In this document: positions 14,241 to 21,207 of the stretch, piece by piece
How positions within the stretch are numbered: the stretch's first letter is position 1
Layout of the letters: the number at the start of each line of letters is the position of its first letter
Assembly (NCBI GenBank): GCA_937901025.1
Contig: CALCGR010000045.1
Coordinates: forward strand, 1 to 22,761
Reading direction: 5' to 3'
Length of the DNA stretch: 22,761 nucleotides
From: an uncultured Bacteroidales bacterium
Lineage (GTDB): Bacteria; Bacteroidota; Bacteroidia; Bacteroidales; Paludibacteraceae
Position numbers and translations under genes: made by a program
Notes under the pieces: model-generated
What the model was told of the DNA's origin: nothing
The model's database searches: none
Seen by the model: the letters and a program-made list of their open reading frames with translations, nothing else

Positions 14241-15363
14241 TATTAGTTGGTGGGAGTGGCTGCTCTTTGGACTCCTCTTTGCCGCCTTCGTCTATCAGGT
14301 GACCTACTATGCGGTAAACCTCAGAGGCGGAAGGGCTGAAAGGCAGAGAGGCGGAGCGGCACCTTTTCAGCCGCCGGTGACGGTGGTGGTGTGTGCCCGC
14401 AATGAGGAGCAGAACCTGGAGCGGTACTTGCACCGGTTGTTGACGCAGGACTATCCCGTATACGAAGTGATTGTGGTCAACGATGGATCGATGGACCGCA
14501 CGAGCGAGGTGTTGGCTATCTACCAGAAACAGGATTATAAGCTTAGGACCACCTTCGTTCCGGCGGAGGCAAGGGTAGCGAGCACGAAGAAATTAGGTAT
14601 TACATTAGCAGCCAAAGCAGCGCAGCACGATTACCTATTGCTCACCGATGCGGACTGCTGTCCCGAGTCGAATCAGTGGATAACCGAGATGGTGCAACCC
14701 TTTGCAAATCCCAAGGTGGATATCGTCTTAGGCTATGGCGCCTACTTTGAACAAGACACGGCTCTCAACCGCTGGATACAATACGACACGCAGTTTAATG
14801 CATTGCATTACTTAGGTGCTGCGCGGAGAGGAAAACCCTATATGGGGGTAGGAAGGAATCTATCTTATCGCAAGTCGTTCTTCTTTCAAAAGGGCGGATT
14901 TGCGGAACAACTATCCACAAGGGCAGGGGATGATGACCTGTTCGTCAATAAGAATGCTACAAAGAGCAATACACAGATAGTAAGGAGTGCCGCAAGCGTG
15001 ACTTGGTCGGAACCGAAGACGACGTGGAAGAGTTGGATTGAGCAGAAACGTCGGCACCTGAGTGTAGCGCCCCATTATTCGCAGCATAGCAAATGGCAAC
15101 TGCTATGGGAACCGCTGACGAGGGGACTCTGTTATGCGTTGCTGGTTGTGCTATTGGTTTGGGGTACACCCCTTGTTAGACTGGCAGCGCTGGCGCTAAT
15201 GCTGATACGAGGAGGATGGGAACTCATCGCTTTCAACCTCGCTATTCGTGAGTGGCGTCATCCGCTATGGGGGGTGGAACTGATGGTATTTGAGGTGCTG
15301 ATGCCACTGGTACAAGTATATCTGATGATAACAAGAAAACAATATAAAGGTGATAAATGGTAA
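14221..15363 (+). CDS. Membrane-anchored family 2 glycosyltransferase
   Basis: The 380-residue protein has an N-terminal helix (about 12-31), a GT-A catalytic domain (about 52-280) and two or three C-terminal helices. Catalytic-domain motifs are VTVVVCARNEEQNL, VIVVNDGSMDRT, LLTDADC (DxD-type metal site), a GDDDLFVN acidic motif (usually ED) and EQKRRH (the (Q/R)xxRW-like site). It should transfer a sugar from a nucleotide donor to a membrane or polysaccharide acceptor; donor and product are not predictable. Residues 36-47 (GGRAERQRGGAA) in the linker between helix and catalytic domain are encoded by a GGCGGARA octamer array shared with clpB. It overlaps the PCMD gene by 20 bp. Confidence 0.9.
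   Translation: MYALFIDISWWEWLLFGLLFAAFVYQVTYYAVNLRGGRAERQRGGAAPFQPPVTVVVCARNEEQNLERYLHRLLTQDYPVYEVIVVNDGSMDRTSEVLAIYQKQDYKLRTTFVPAEARVASTKKLGITLAAKAAQHDYLLLTDADCCPESNQWITEMVQPFANPKVDIVLGYGAYFEQDTALNRWIQYDTQFNALHYLGAARRGKPYMGVGRNLSYRKSFFFQKGGFAEQLSTRAGDDDLFVNKNATKSNTQIVRSAASVTWSEPKTTWKSWIEQKRRHLSVAPHYSQHSKWQLLWEPLTRGLCYALLVVLLVWGTPLVRLAALALMLIRGGWELIAFNLAIREWRHPLWGVELMVFEVLMPLVQVYLMITRKQYKGDKW
14326..14357. repeat. Octamer array in the glycosyltransferase gene
   Basis: Four in-phase 8-mers: GGCGGAAG, GGCTGAAA, GGCAGAGA, GGCGGAGC. It shares 19 identical bases with the second clpB array. Confidence 0.9.
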
Positions 15364-15369
15364 AATGCT

Positions 15370-15675
15370 ATGGAAGAACAAAAATTAAACATTAACCTCA
15401 CGCCCGAGGTGGCGGAAGGTATTTACGCTAACTTAGTGATTGTGGCGCATTCGTCATCGGAGTTCGTATTGGACTTTGTGAGAATGATGCCGGGTTTAAA
15501 ACAAGCCAATGTGAAATCGCGCGTGATTCTTACGCCCGAGAACGCGAAGAAACTGCTGTTTGCCATGCAAGATAATATCGGCAAGTACGAGAGCCAGTTT
15601 GGTAAGATCCAACTGAACGGCAAGCCCGCTCCGGGTAGTGTGGCTCCGATGTCCTTTGGAGGGGGAGAAGCATGA
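15370..15675 (+). CDS. DUF3467 family protein
   Basis: This 101-residue soluble protein has the family's pattern: NINLTPEVAEGIYANLVIVAHSSSEFVLDF near the N-terminus, then PGLKQANVKSRVILTPENAKKLL and a helix IGKYESQFG. The C-terminal tail is Gly/Pro-rich. The function is unknown; these small proteins are widespread in Bacteroidota. It starts 6 bp after the glycosyltransferase and overlaps the nucleoside phosphorylase start as ATGA, so it belongs to the same transcript. No signal peptide or catalytic motif is visible. Confidence 0.88.
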   Translation: MEEQKLNINLTPEVAEGIYANLVIVAHSSSEFVLDFVRMMPGLKQANVKSRVILTPENAKKLLFAMQDNIGKYESQFGKIQLNGKPAPGSVAPMSFGGGEA

Positions 15676-16550
15676 GTAAGGTTTTTCCGGCTTCCCAACT
15701 CATCATCAATGAGGACGGAAGCGCTTTCCACCTGCACCTACGTCCGGAGTTCTTAGCCGATAAGATTATTCTTGTTGGAGACCAGGATAGGGTGAATATG
15801 GTAGCCTCGTTTTTTGACGAAGGCAGTATAGAGTGCGATGTGCAGAGTAGGGAGTTTCATACGATTACCGGTAAGTACAAAGGCAAACGTATCTCTTGTA
15901 TCTCCACGGGTATCGGTACGGATAACTGCGATATCGTGATGAACGAGATTGATACCTTAGCCAATATCGATTATACCACCCGCGAGGAGAAAGCAGTCAA
16001 GCGTAGTTTGGAGATCGTGCGCATCGGTACCTGTGGCGGTATGCAAGAGGATATCCCGTTGGGCACGTTCCTCGTGAGCCAAAAATCCATCGGTTTTGAT
16101 GGGGTGCTGGCTTTCTACGAAGGTCGTGACCGCATTGCGGACCTCGGTTTCGAACAAGCGTTGGTGGACTTTATCCATTATCCCGCCAAGGCGGCTCGTC
16201 CGTACGTAGTAGCCGCGAACAAGGAACTGGTGGACCGTATCGCTAAGGACGATATGATGCGCGGCTGCACGATTGCCGCTAACGGCTTCTACGGCCCGCA
16301 AGGACGCGTACTGCGTTGCCCGATTGCCGTTCCGGATATCAACGATCGTATCACGGACTTCCGCTACGAGGGTCAGCGCATCACAAACTACGAGATGGAG
16401 GGCAGTTGTATCGCGGGCTTGAGTCTGCTGATGGGACACAAAGCCATGACCGTTTGCTGCGTCATCGCCCAGCGGAAGATAGAGGCTGCCAACACCGACT
16501 ATAAACCCAGAATCAAACAATTAGTACAAACCGTTTTAGAGCGATTATGA
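15672..16550 (+). CDS. Nucleoside phosphorylase, uridine phosphorylase-like
   Basis: The 292-residue protein belongs to the PNP/UDP superfamily, which splits nucleosides with phosphate into base and ribose-1-phosphate. Visible landmarks are ILVGDQDRV (phosphate loop), ISTGIGTDNCDIVMNEI, VRIGTCGGMQEDIPLG and the nucleoside-binding TNYEMEGSCIAGL. The NYEME block and overall layout favour a uridine-phosphorylase-like enzyme, but purine nucleosides cannot be excluded. ATGA overlaps couple it to DUF3467 before it and to DPP III after it. It would salvage pyrimidines in the cytoplasm. Confidence 0.88.
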   Translation: MSKVFPASQLIINEDGSAFHLHLRPEFLADKIILVGDQDRVNMVASFFDEGSIECDVQSREFHTITGKYKGKRISCISTGIGTDNCDIVMNEIDTLANIDYTTREEKAVKRSLEIVRIGTCGGMQEDIPLGTFLVSQKSIGFDGVLAFYEGRDRIADLGFEQALVDFIHYPAKAARPYVVAANKELVDRIAKDDMMRGCTIAANGFYGPQGRVLRCPIAVPDINDRITDFRYEGQRITNYEMEGSCIAGLSLLMGHKAMTVCCVIAQRKIEAANTDYKPRIKQLVQTVLERL

Positions 16551-18529
16551 ACAAAAAACTCTTCTTACCCCTATTAGGTCTCGTGCTGATGGGGTGCCAA
16601 ACAAACAACGATTTTCAATATACAGTGGATAAGTTTTACGATTTAGAGATATTACGATACAAGGTGCCGGGGTTTGATGATTTGACCCTGAAACAAAAGA
16701 CGTTCCTCTACTACCTGTCCGAGGCTGCGGTCAACGGACGCGACATCATCTACGACCAGAACTGCCGGTATAACCTAACGGTAAGGCACGCCTTGGAGCA
16801 CGTCTATCGTCACTATCCTAACAAAGAGGAGGCTAACTTCGCTTTGTTGGAGAAATACCTCAAACGGGTATGGTTCAGTAATGGTATCCACCACCACTAT
16901 TCGGCGGATAAGTTCCTACCGGAGTTTGACCGCGAGTGGTTTGAGCAAGCGTTAGCGCAGACGAACTATGAACTCAGCGACGAGGTGATGGAGGTTATCT
17001 TCAATCCCGATGTTATGGCCAAGCGCATGAACCAAGCCCCCGGACAAGACCTGATTAAGACCTCCGCGGGGAACTACTATGGCGAAGGCGTGAGCCAAGC
17101 GCAAGCCGAACGGTGGTATATGACCCACGAGGATAAGAGCGACCAACCGTTGTGGATAGGGCTGAACAGTCAGTTATGTAAGGATAAGAACGGACGCCTA
17201 TATGAGCGCGTCTATAAGGTAGGCGGACTGTATGGAGCCGCCTTGGAGCGCGTGGTGTATTGGCTCAAGAAAGCGTTACCGCTCGCGGAGACCGAGGAAC
17301 AGAGTCTGGCCATAGAGAAACTGATTGAACTCAATGAGACCGGTGACCTTAAGGCGTTCAACGACTATTGCATCGCTTGGGTACAGGACCTGAACAGTCG
17401 CGTGGACTTCGTGAACGGGTTTACCGAGACCTACGGCGACCCGTTAGGAGTAACCGGCGCTTGGGAGGCGATGGTGAACTTCAAAGACTTAGAGGCTACC
17501 AAACGCACCCAACTCATCTCTGATAATGCTCAATGGTTTGAAGACCATTCCACAACCGATAGTAAGTACAAGAAAGCGGAAGTGAAAGGCGTGACCGCTA
17601 AGGTCATCACTGCGGCGATGTTAGGCGGCGACGTCTATCCCTATACCGCCATCGGTATCAACCTGCCCAATGCCTCGTGGATCCGCGTAGCCTACGGCAG
17701 TAAGTCCGTTAGTATCGATAACCTTTCCCACGCCTATGCAGAGGCGGCGAAGGGTAACGGGTTTAATGAGGAGTACGTGATTGATGCGCAAACGATTCAA
17801 CTCATGGAACAATATGGGGTGCTGTGCAATGACTTGCATACGGACTTACACGAGTGCGTAGGTCATGGCTCGGGCCAACTGATGCCGAACGTAAGCAAGA
17901 CCTCGCTGAAGGAACACGCTTCCACGATTGAGGAAGCCCGTGCGGACCTGTTCGGACTGTATTACCTGGCGGATAGTAAACTCGTAGAGTTGGGACTCAT
18001 GCCGAATAAAGAGGCTTATAAGGCCGGGTACTACCAACAGATGATGAACGGACTCATGACTCAACTCGTGCGCATCGAACCCGGCAAAGACATTGAGGAA
18101 TCGCATATGCGTGACCGCGCACTGATTGCCAACTGGGTGTATGAGCACGCCGTTAATAAGGAAGTAGAACTCATTAAACGAGATGGTAAGACCTACCTGC
18201 AGATCAACGACTATGAGGGACTGCGTCGACTCTACGGCGAACTGCTAAAAGAGGTCCAACGTATCACCTCCGAAGGCGATTATGAAGCCGGTAAGGCACT
18301 TGTTGAACAATACGCGGTGAAGGTCAATCAGGAACTGCATAAAGAAATTTTGGATCGTTATGCGGCATTGGACTTAGCACCCTATAAGGGTTTTGTCAAT
18401 CCAAGGTATGTCGTCGAGACCAATGCTGACGGCGAGATCACCGATATCAAACTCGACTTCACCGAAGGGTTCGTAGAGCAACACCTCAGGTACTCGAACG
18501 ATTATGCGAATTTACCGCTGGTAAATTGA
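16547..18529 (+). CDS. Dipeptidyl peptidase III lipoprotein (family M49)
   Basis: This zinc peptidase releases dipeptides from the N-termini of short peptides. The 660-residue protein carries a lipoprotein signal (LLGLVLMGC, Cys17). The zinc motif is HECVGH (His435, Glu436, His440), matching the HECxGH form of Bacteroides DPP III, and the second motif EEARAD supplies the third ligand (Glu463), 28 residues later. Length fits the Bacteroides enzyme (about 675). A lipid anchor would place it in the periplasm or on the outer membrane, where it could feed the POT transporter. The start overlaps the nucleoside phosphorylase as ATGA. The stop lies in an ATTGAAC repeat that also provides the aroA start. 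Confidence 0.94.
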   Translation: MNKKLFLPLLGLVLMGCQTNNDFQYTVDKFYDLEILRYKVPGFDDLTLKQKTFLYYLSEAAVNGRDIIYDQNCRYNLTVRHALEHVYRHYPNKEEANFALLEKYLKRVWFSNGIHHHYSADKFLPEFDREWFEQALAQTNYELSDEVMEVIFNPDVMAKRMNQAPGQDLIKTSAGNYYGEGVSQAQAERWYMTHEDKSDQPLWIGLNSQLCKDKNGRLYERVYKVGGLYGAALERVVYWLKKALPLAETEEQSLAIEKLIELNETGDLKAFNDYCIAWVQDLNSRVDFVNGFTETYGDPLGVTGAWEAMVNFKDLEATKRTQLISDNAQWFEDHSTTDSKYKKAEVKGVTAKVITAAMLGGDVYPYTAIGINLPNASWIRVAYGSKSVSIDNLSHAYAEAAKGNGFNEEYVIDAQTIQLMEQYGVLCNDLHTDLHECVGHGSGQLMPNVSKTSLKEHASTIEEARADLFGLYYLADSKLVELGLMPNKEAYKAGYYQQMMNGLMTQLVRIEPGKDIEESHMRDRALIANWVYEHAVNKEVELIKRDGKTYLQINDYEGLRRLYGELLKEVQRITSEGDYEAGKALVEQYAVKVNQELHKEILDRYAALDLAPYKGFVNPRYVVETNADGEITDIKLDFTEGFVEQHLRYSNDYANLPLVN

Positions 18530-18538
18530 ACATTGAAC
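18525..18538. repeat. Heptamer pair (ATTGAAC)x2 at the DPP III-aroA junction
   Basis: Two perfect units. The first contains the DPP III TGA and the TTG used as aroA start; the pair encodes the aroA N-terminus NIEL. Confidence 0.75.
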
Positions 18539-19560
18539 TGCCTATATCGAAGAGTATAGCGAATCGATTGCTGATTTTACAGGCTATGCATGGTGACCCC
18601 CTCATGGAGGTCACCTCGCTTATGCCGCAAGATGTTGTGCTACTGCACGATGCATTAGAAACCCTATACGCTACACCCTACACCCTACACTTAGATAACG
18701 CCGGAACGGCTATGCGTTTTCTCACGGCTTTTGCTGCCCAATGTGAGGGAACGGATATCGTTCTCGAGGGCTGCGAACGTATGCACCATCGGCCGATTGG
18801 ACCTTTGGTAGATGCCTTGCGCTCGATGGGAGCGGATATTACCTATATAGGAGAGGAGGGCTTTCCGCCCCTGCGCATCCGCGGTAAACGATTGGAGAAA
18901 CGACCGGTGACCATAGATACTTCCCTGTCCTCGCAGTTCGTATCGGCCCTCGAACTCATCGGTGTGCCGTGTATCGCCCCGGCTACTCCTTATATATATA
19001 TTACGCGCGCGATGGTAAAGGACTATGCCCGGTATCATCAAACCCCCGTCGAAAAAGACTGGTCCGCTGCGGCGTTCTGGTATGAGTATATCGCCCTCCA
19101 TGGCGGTGAGATCACCCTACCGGGACTGAGCCTTGATTCCATCCAAGGGGACAAGGTAGTCGCCGAACTCTTTGAACCTTTAGGCGTTTATACGGAAGCC
19201 ATAGAGGGAGGCATCCGGGTGCACGGTGCACAATGCACGATGCACGATGCAAGGTGCATCGATTTTTCGGCTTGTCCAGATTTGTATCCGGCGGTAATGA
19301 TGACGTATCATGAGTTGGGAGTACCCTTGCAAGCTACGGGTATCGAAACCTTAGCCTATAAAGAGAGTAACCGTTTAGAGGTAGTAGATAGGATGTTATC
19401 AACGCCGAAGGAAGAGGTTATTATTACCGCCCATGACCACCGCATCGCGATGGCTGCCCTCGCGGCGGGAAGGCGGGTAGATGACGAGGAGTGTATAGGT
19501 AAGTCCTATCCGACTTTTAAAGAACAGTTATGCAAGTTATCATCCCCCGCAAAGGCATAA
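18526..19560 (+). CDS. aroA: 3-phosphoshikimate 1-carboxyvinyltransferase (EPSP synthase), compact form
   Basis: AroA joins phosphoenolpyruvate to shikimate-3-phosphate. Motifs are LPISKSIANR (Lys9), DNAGTAMRFLTA, SSQFVSAL, CPDLYPA, YKESNRLEVV (Glu280, Arg283), HDHRIAMAALA and GKSYPTF. The 344 residues are far fewer than the roughly 410-430 usual: about 13 residues before the LPxSKS block are missing, and the middle after SSQ is shortened, without the usual SRPY segment. No ATG fits. The frame opens at TTG 18526, overlapping the DPP III stop as TTGA inside a heptamer repeat. Two further arrays encode residues 47-56 (LYATPYTLHL) and about 231-245 (VHGAQCTMHDARC), both in loop-like positions between conserved blocks. 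Core residues remain, so activity is plausible but untested. Confidence 0.9.
   Translation: MNIELPISKSIANRLLILQAMHGDPLMEVTSLMPQDVVLLHDALETLYATPYTLHLDNAGTAMRFLTAFAAQCEGTDIVLEGCERMHHRPIGPLVDALRSMGADITYIGEEGFPPLRIRGKRLEKRPVTIDTSLSSQFVSALELIGVPCIAPATPYIYITRAMVKDYARYHQTPVEKDWSAAAFWYEYIALHGGEITLPGLSLDSIQGDKVVAELFEPLGVYTEAIEGGIRVHGAQCTMHDARCIDFSACPDLYPAVMMTYHELGVPLQATGIETLAYKESNRLEVVDRMLSTPKEEVIITAHDHRIAMAALAAGRRVDDEECIGKSYPTFKEQLCKLSSPAKA
18664..18691. repeat. Heptamer array (CTACACC type) in aroA
   Basis: Four in-phase units: CTATACG, CTACACC, CTACACC, CTACACT, encoding LYATPYTLHL. The CTACACCCTAC core recurs in the lptE signal-peptide region. Confidence 0.9.
19218..19259. repeat. Heptamer array (RRTGCAC type) in aroA
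   Basis: Six in-phase units: GGTGCAC, GGTGCAC, AATGCAC, GATGCAC, GATGCAA, GGTGCAT. The total of 42 bp keeps the reading frame. The match to the dapB array covers CARTGCACGRTGCACGATGC with two base differences. Confidence 0.95.
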
Positions 19561-20270
19561 ACGATGAGGGGAAGGGTAAGAAATTCGCCCTCCTCAAACT
19601 CATCTCCGCGGCAACGGACGAGTATGTCTGGCTGCGGGACGACGATGTGGTGCCGCCGGAGGCGACTCCGACGCTCAACGCGGACCTCATCATCCTTCCG
19701 TTGCGTATGGCTGTGGGGGCGGGTTCGATTCTTTGCCGCTTGCAGCAAGCCGAGTATGCGGCTATCCAACAAGTGACGATGGCGAGTGTGAAACGCGGCC
19801 ACCCGATTCTATGTTCGGGTGCTAACCTAATCGTACGACGGGAGCGCTGGTTGGAGGCTTACGAGGACTTACACCCCGAAGTGATGAGCGGGGACGATAT
19901 GTTTTTGCTAGAGAGCGCCAAACGCAGGGGGTGGACAATAGGCTACGCGGATGGGGCAGAGTATGAGGCGGTGGTGACCCCCAAGGAGTCGCTCAGCGAT
20001 CTCATCCGTCAACGCGCCCGTTGGGCAGGAAAGGCACCGATCTATACGGATAAAGAGATTATTCGCGTTGGACGATGGGTAGTGATAGCGAATGTACTGC
20101 AAATGCTGTGTCCCGCTATACTATTGATAAAGTTTCCTTTCGAATATACACTCATAAAAAAGAGAGACCCGAAGGCCTCTCTCTGGGTAGCATTGCTATT
20201 AGAGATAATCTATCCCTATTACATGCTGCTTTGCTTACTCTGCGGACTCTTCCGCCGGAACCGCTGGTAA
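19530..20270 (+). CDS. Family 2 glycosyltransferase lacking the first half of the GT-A fold
   Basis: The 246-residue protein opens MQVIIPRKGINDEGKGKKFALL and goes straight to the DDD metal-binding motif (YVWLRDDDVVPP). It continues with CSGANLIVRRERW, the acidic SGDDMFL motif, RQRARWAGK (the QxxRW-like site) and two C-terminal hydrophobic helices. The nucleotide-binding first half of a GT2 (about 70-80 residues with the VIIPxxNE and DDGS motifs) is missing. An in-frame TAA 12 bases before the ATG excludes a longer start. It overlaps aroA by 31 bp and converges on secG with a 36-bp overlap. It may be a decayed gene or a partner-dependent enzyme. Confidence 0.75.
   Translation: MQVIIPRKGINDEGKGKKFALLKLISAATDEYVWLRDDDVVPPEATPTLNADLIILPLRMAVGAGSILCRLQQAEYAAIQQVTMASVKRGHPILCSGANLIVRRERWLEAYEDLHPEVMSGDDMFLLESAKRRGWTIGYADGAEYEAVVTPKESLSDLIRQRARWAGKAPIYTDKEIIRVGRWVVIANVLQMLCPAILLIKFPFEYTLIKKRDPKASLWVALLLEIIYPYYMLLCLLCGLFRRNRW
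20156..20182 (-). terminator. Rho-independent terminator for secG, inside the opposing glycosyltransferase gene
   Basis: On the minus strand the sequence folds as AGAGAGGCC-TTCG-GGTCTCTCT, a 9-bp stem with one G-U pair and a UUCG tetraloop, followed by a run of six T. It lies about 55 bases after the secG stop. On the plus strand it encodes KKRDPKASL of the glycosyltransferase. Confidence 0.88.
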
Positions 20271-20570
20271 TTCAGCTGCGTCTAAAGCCTCAGCGGCTTG
20301 TTGTACCTGCTCAACGATAGCACTCTCGTCAGCACTTGATGCGCGTTGTGCCTTATTAAAGCCGGCAGCGAAGATACTCAAAGCCACAATCAAACCGGCT
20401 AAAGTCCAACTGGCTTTCTCTAATACATCGGTGGTCTTGGGAGCACCTAATACTTGGTTACCGCTGGCAAAACCAGAGGCTAAACCTCCTCCCTTACTGT
20501 TCTGAACCAATACCAAAAGAACCAGCAGAATAGCAAGGATAACAATGATGATAGTAAATGCGATATACAT
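20235..20570 (-). CDS. secG: Preprotein translocase subunit SecG
   Basis: SecG is the small helper subunit of the SecYEG channel. The 111-residue protein has two hydrophobic helices (about 3-22 and 53-70) joined by the SecG signature LVQNSKGGGLASGF and the KTTDVLEKASWTL segment. The tail (AEALDAAELPAVPAEESAE) is Ala/Glu/Pro-rich, as in other Bacteroidota SecG proteins. It has its own promoter in the 109-bp gap after lptE and its own terminator. It follows the argS-sigma54 activator-lptE group, an arrangement familiar in Bacteroidales. Its 3' end overlaps the convergent glycosyltransferase by 36 bp. Confidence 0.95.
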   Translation of the reverse strand: MYIAFTIIIVILAILLVLLVLVQNSKGGGLASGFASGNQVLGAPKTTDVLEKASWTLAGLIVALSIFAAGFNKAQRASSADESAIVEQVQQAAEALDAAELPAVPAEESAE

Positions 20571-20612
20571 AAGTGTATGTTTTAATAATTAATTTGTTCT
20601 ACAATTGAGCAT

Positions 20613-20645
20613 GCAAAGATACTACATTTTTTTTAATTGTGCAAA
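20613..20645 (-). promoter_or_regulatory. Bacteroidota promoter for secG
   Basis: On the minus strand, TTTG (20645-20642), a 20-bp spacer, and TATCTTTGC (20621-20613), about 42 bases before the secG ATG. It is an almost exact copy of the 13230 promoter pattern. Confidence 0.85.
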
Positions 20646-20679
20646 TTTAATTCGATTTTTTTAACGCTTTAGCGTCATT

Positions 20680-21207
20680 TTACCACTTTGCGACGGTATC
20701 ATTGTATATATTTTCGGCTAATTCCTTCACCATCGTCTCGCAAAGCGCATCCTGCACATCGGTGAGCATCTGCTTGGAATCGAAGGTCTGGTAAGCCGAA
20801 TAGGTCCGCTCAAAATTATCCTCCGGATTGATGTTATTCGTATACTGTACCCGAATGGTAATCGTCAGTTTCGTCTCCGCCGAGAACCCGTCTGCACCGA
20901 TACCCATAGGGGTGAGGTCGTAACCGATGATCTCTCCCTCCAGTTCGAGGTCACCATTTTTTCGTCCTACACTTAATCGCGTTTGGCGAATAAACAAGTC
21001 GCGAATCTCTTCGCTCAATTGGTTACTCAAGGGCGGGTGTACCAAGGCGGCATTATTCGGGAAGTCCGCTATCGCAATCGAATGGGTGGTACTATAATCA
21101 ATGCTCGCCCCGTTGAACTTGTACGAAATCGTACATCCTGCCATGATTAGGAGGAGTAGGGTGGAGAGGAGTAGGGGAGTAGGGTGTAGGGAAGTCGGGT
21201 TTTTCAT
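20680..21207 (-). CDS. lptE: LPS-assembly lipoprotein LptE
   Basis: LptE is the outer-membrane lipoprotein that plugs LptD during lipopolysaccharide insertion. The 175-residue protein has a lipoprotein signal ending LIMAGC (Cys25). The Bacteroidota LptE pattern follows: TISYKFNGASIDYSTTHSI, DFPNNAALVHPPLS, RQTRLSV, GDLELEGEIIGYDLTPM and the C-terminal SAYQTFDS...DVQDAL. The hydrophobic signal core (LHPTPLLLSTLLLL) is encoded by CTACTCC-type repeats, which is odd for a signal peptide. The ATG overlaps the sigma54 activator stop as ATGA, so the two are translationally coupled. Confidence 0.92.
   Translation of the reverse strand: MKNPTSLHPTPLLLSTLLLLIMAGCTISYKFNGASIDYSTTHSIAIADFPNNAALVHPPLSNQLSEEIRDLFIRQTRLSVGRKNGDLELEGEIIGYDLTPMGIGADGFSAETKLTITIRVQYTNNINPEDNFERTYSAYQTFDSKQMLTDVQDALCETMVKELAENIYNDTVAKW
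21153..21189. repeat. Heptamer/octamer array encoding the LptE signal core
   Basis: Plus-strand units are GGAGTAG, GGTGGAGA, GGAGTAGG, GGAGTAG, GGTGTAG, mixed 7- and 8-bp spacing. The coding-strand core CTACACCCTAC is shared with the aroA array at 18664. Confidence 0.8.

Noticed and set aside
15345..15372. TAAATGG/TAAAATG as a further heptamer repeat before DUF3467
   Set aside because: Only two imperfect units; indistinguishable from chance in AT-rich sequence.
15957..16520. 187-codon open frame on the minus strand
   Set aside because: It lies wholly opposite the nucleoside phosphorylase and resembles no known protein.
20661..20680. Short hairpin ACGCT-TT-AGCGT after lptE as a terminator
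   Set aside because: The stem is only 5 bp and on the lptE strand it is followed by A, not T; it does not look like a rho-independent terminator.
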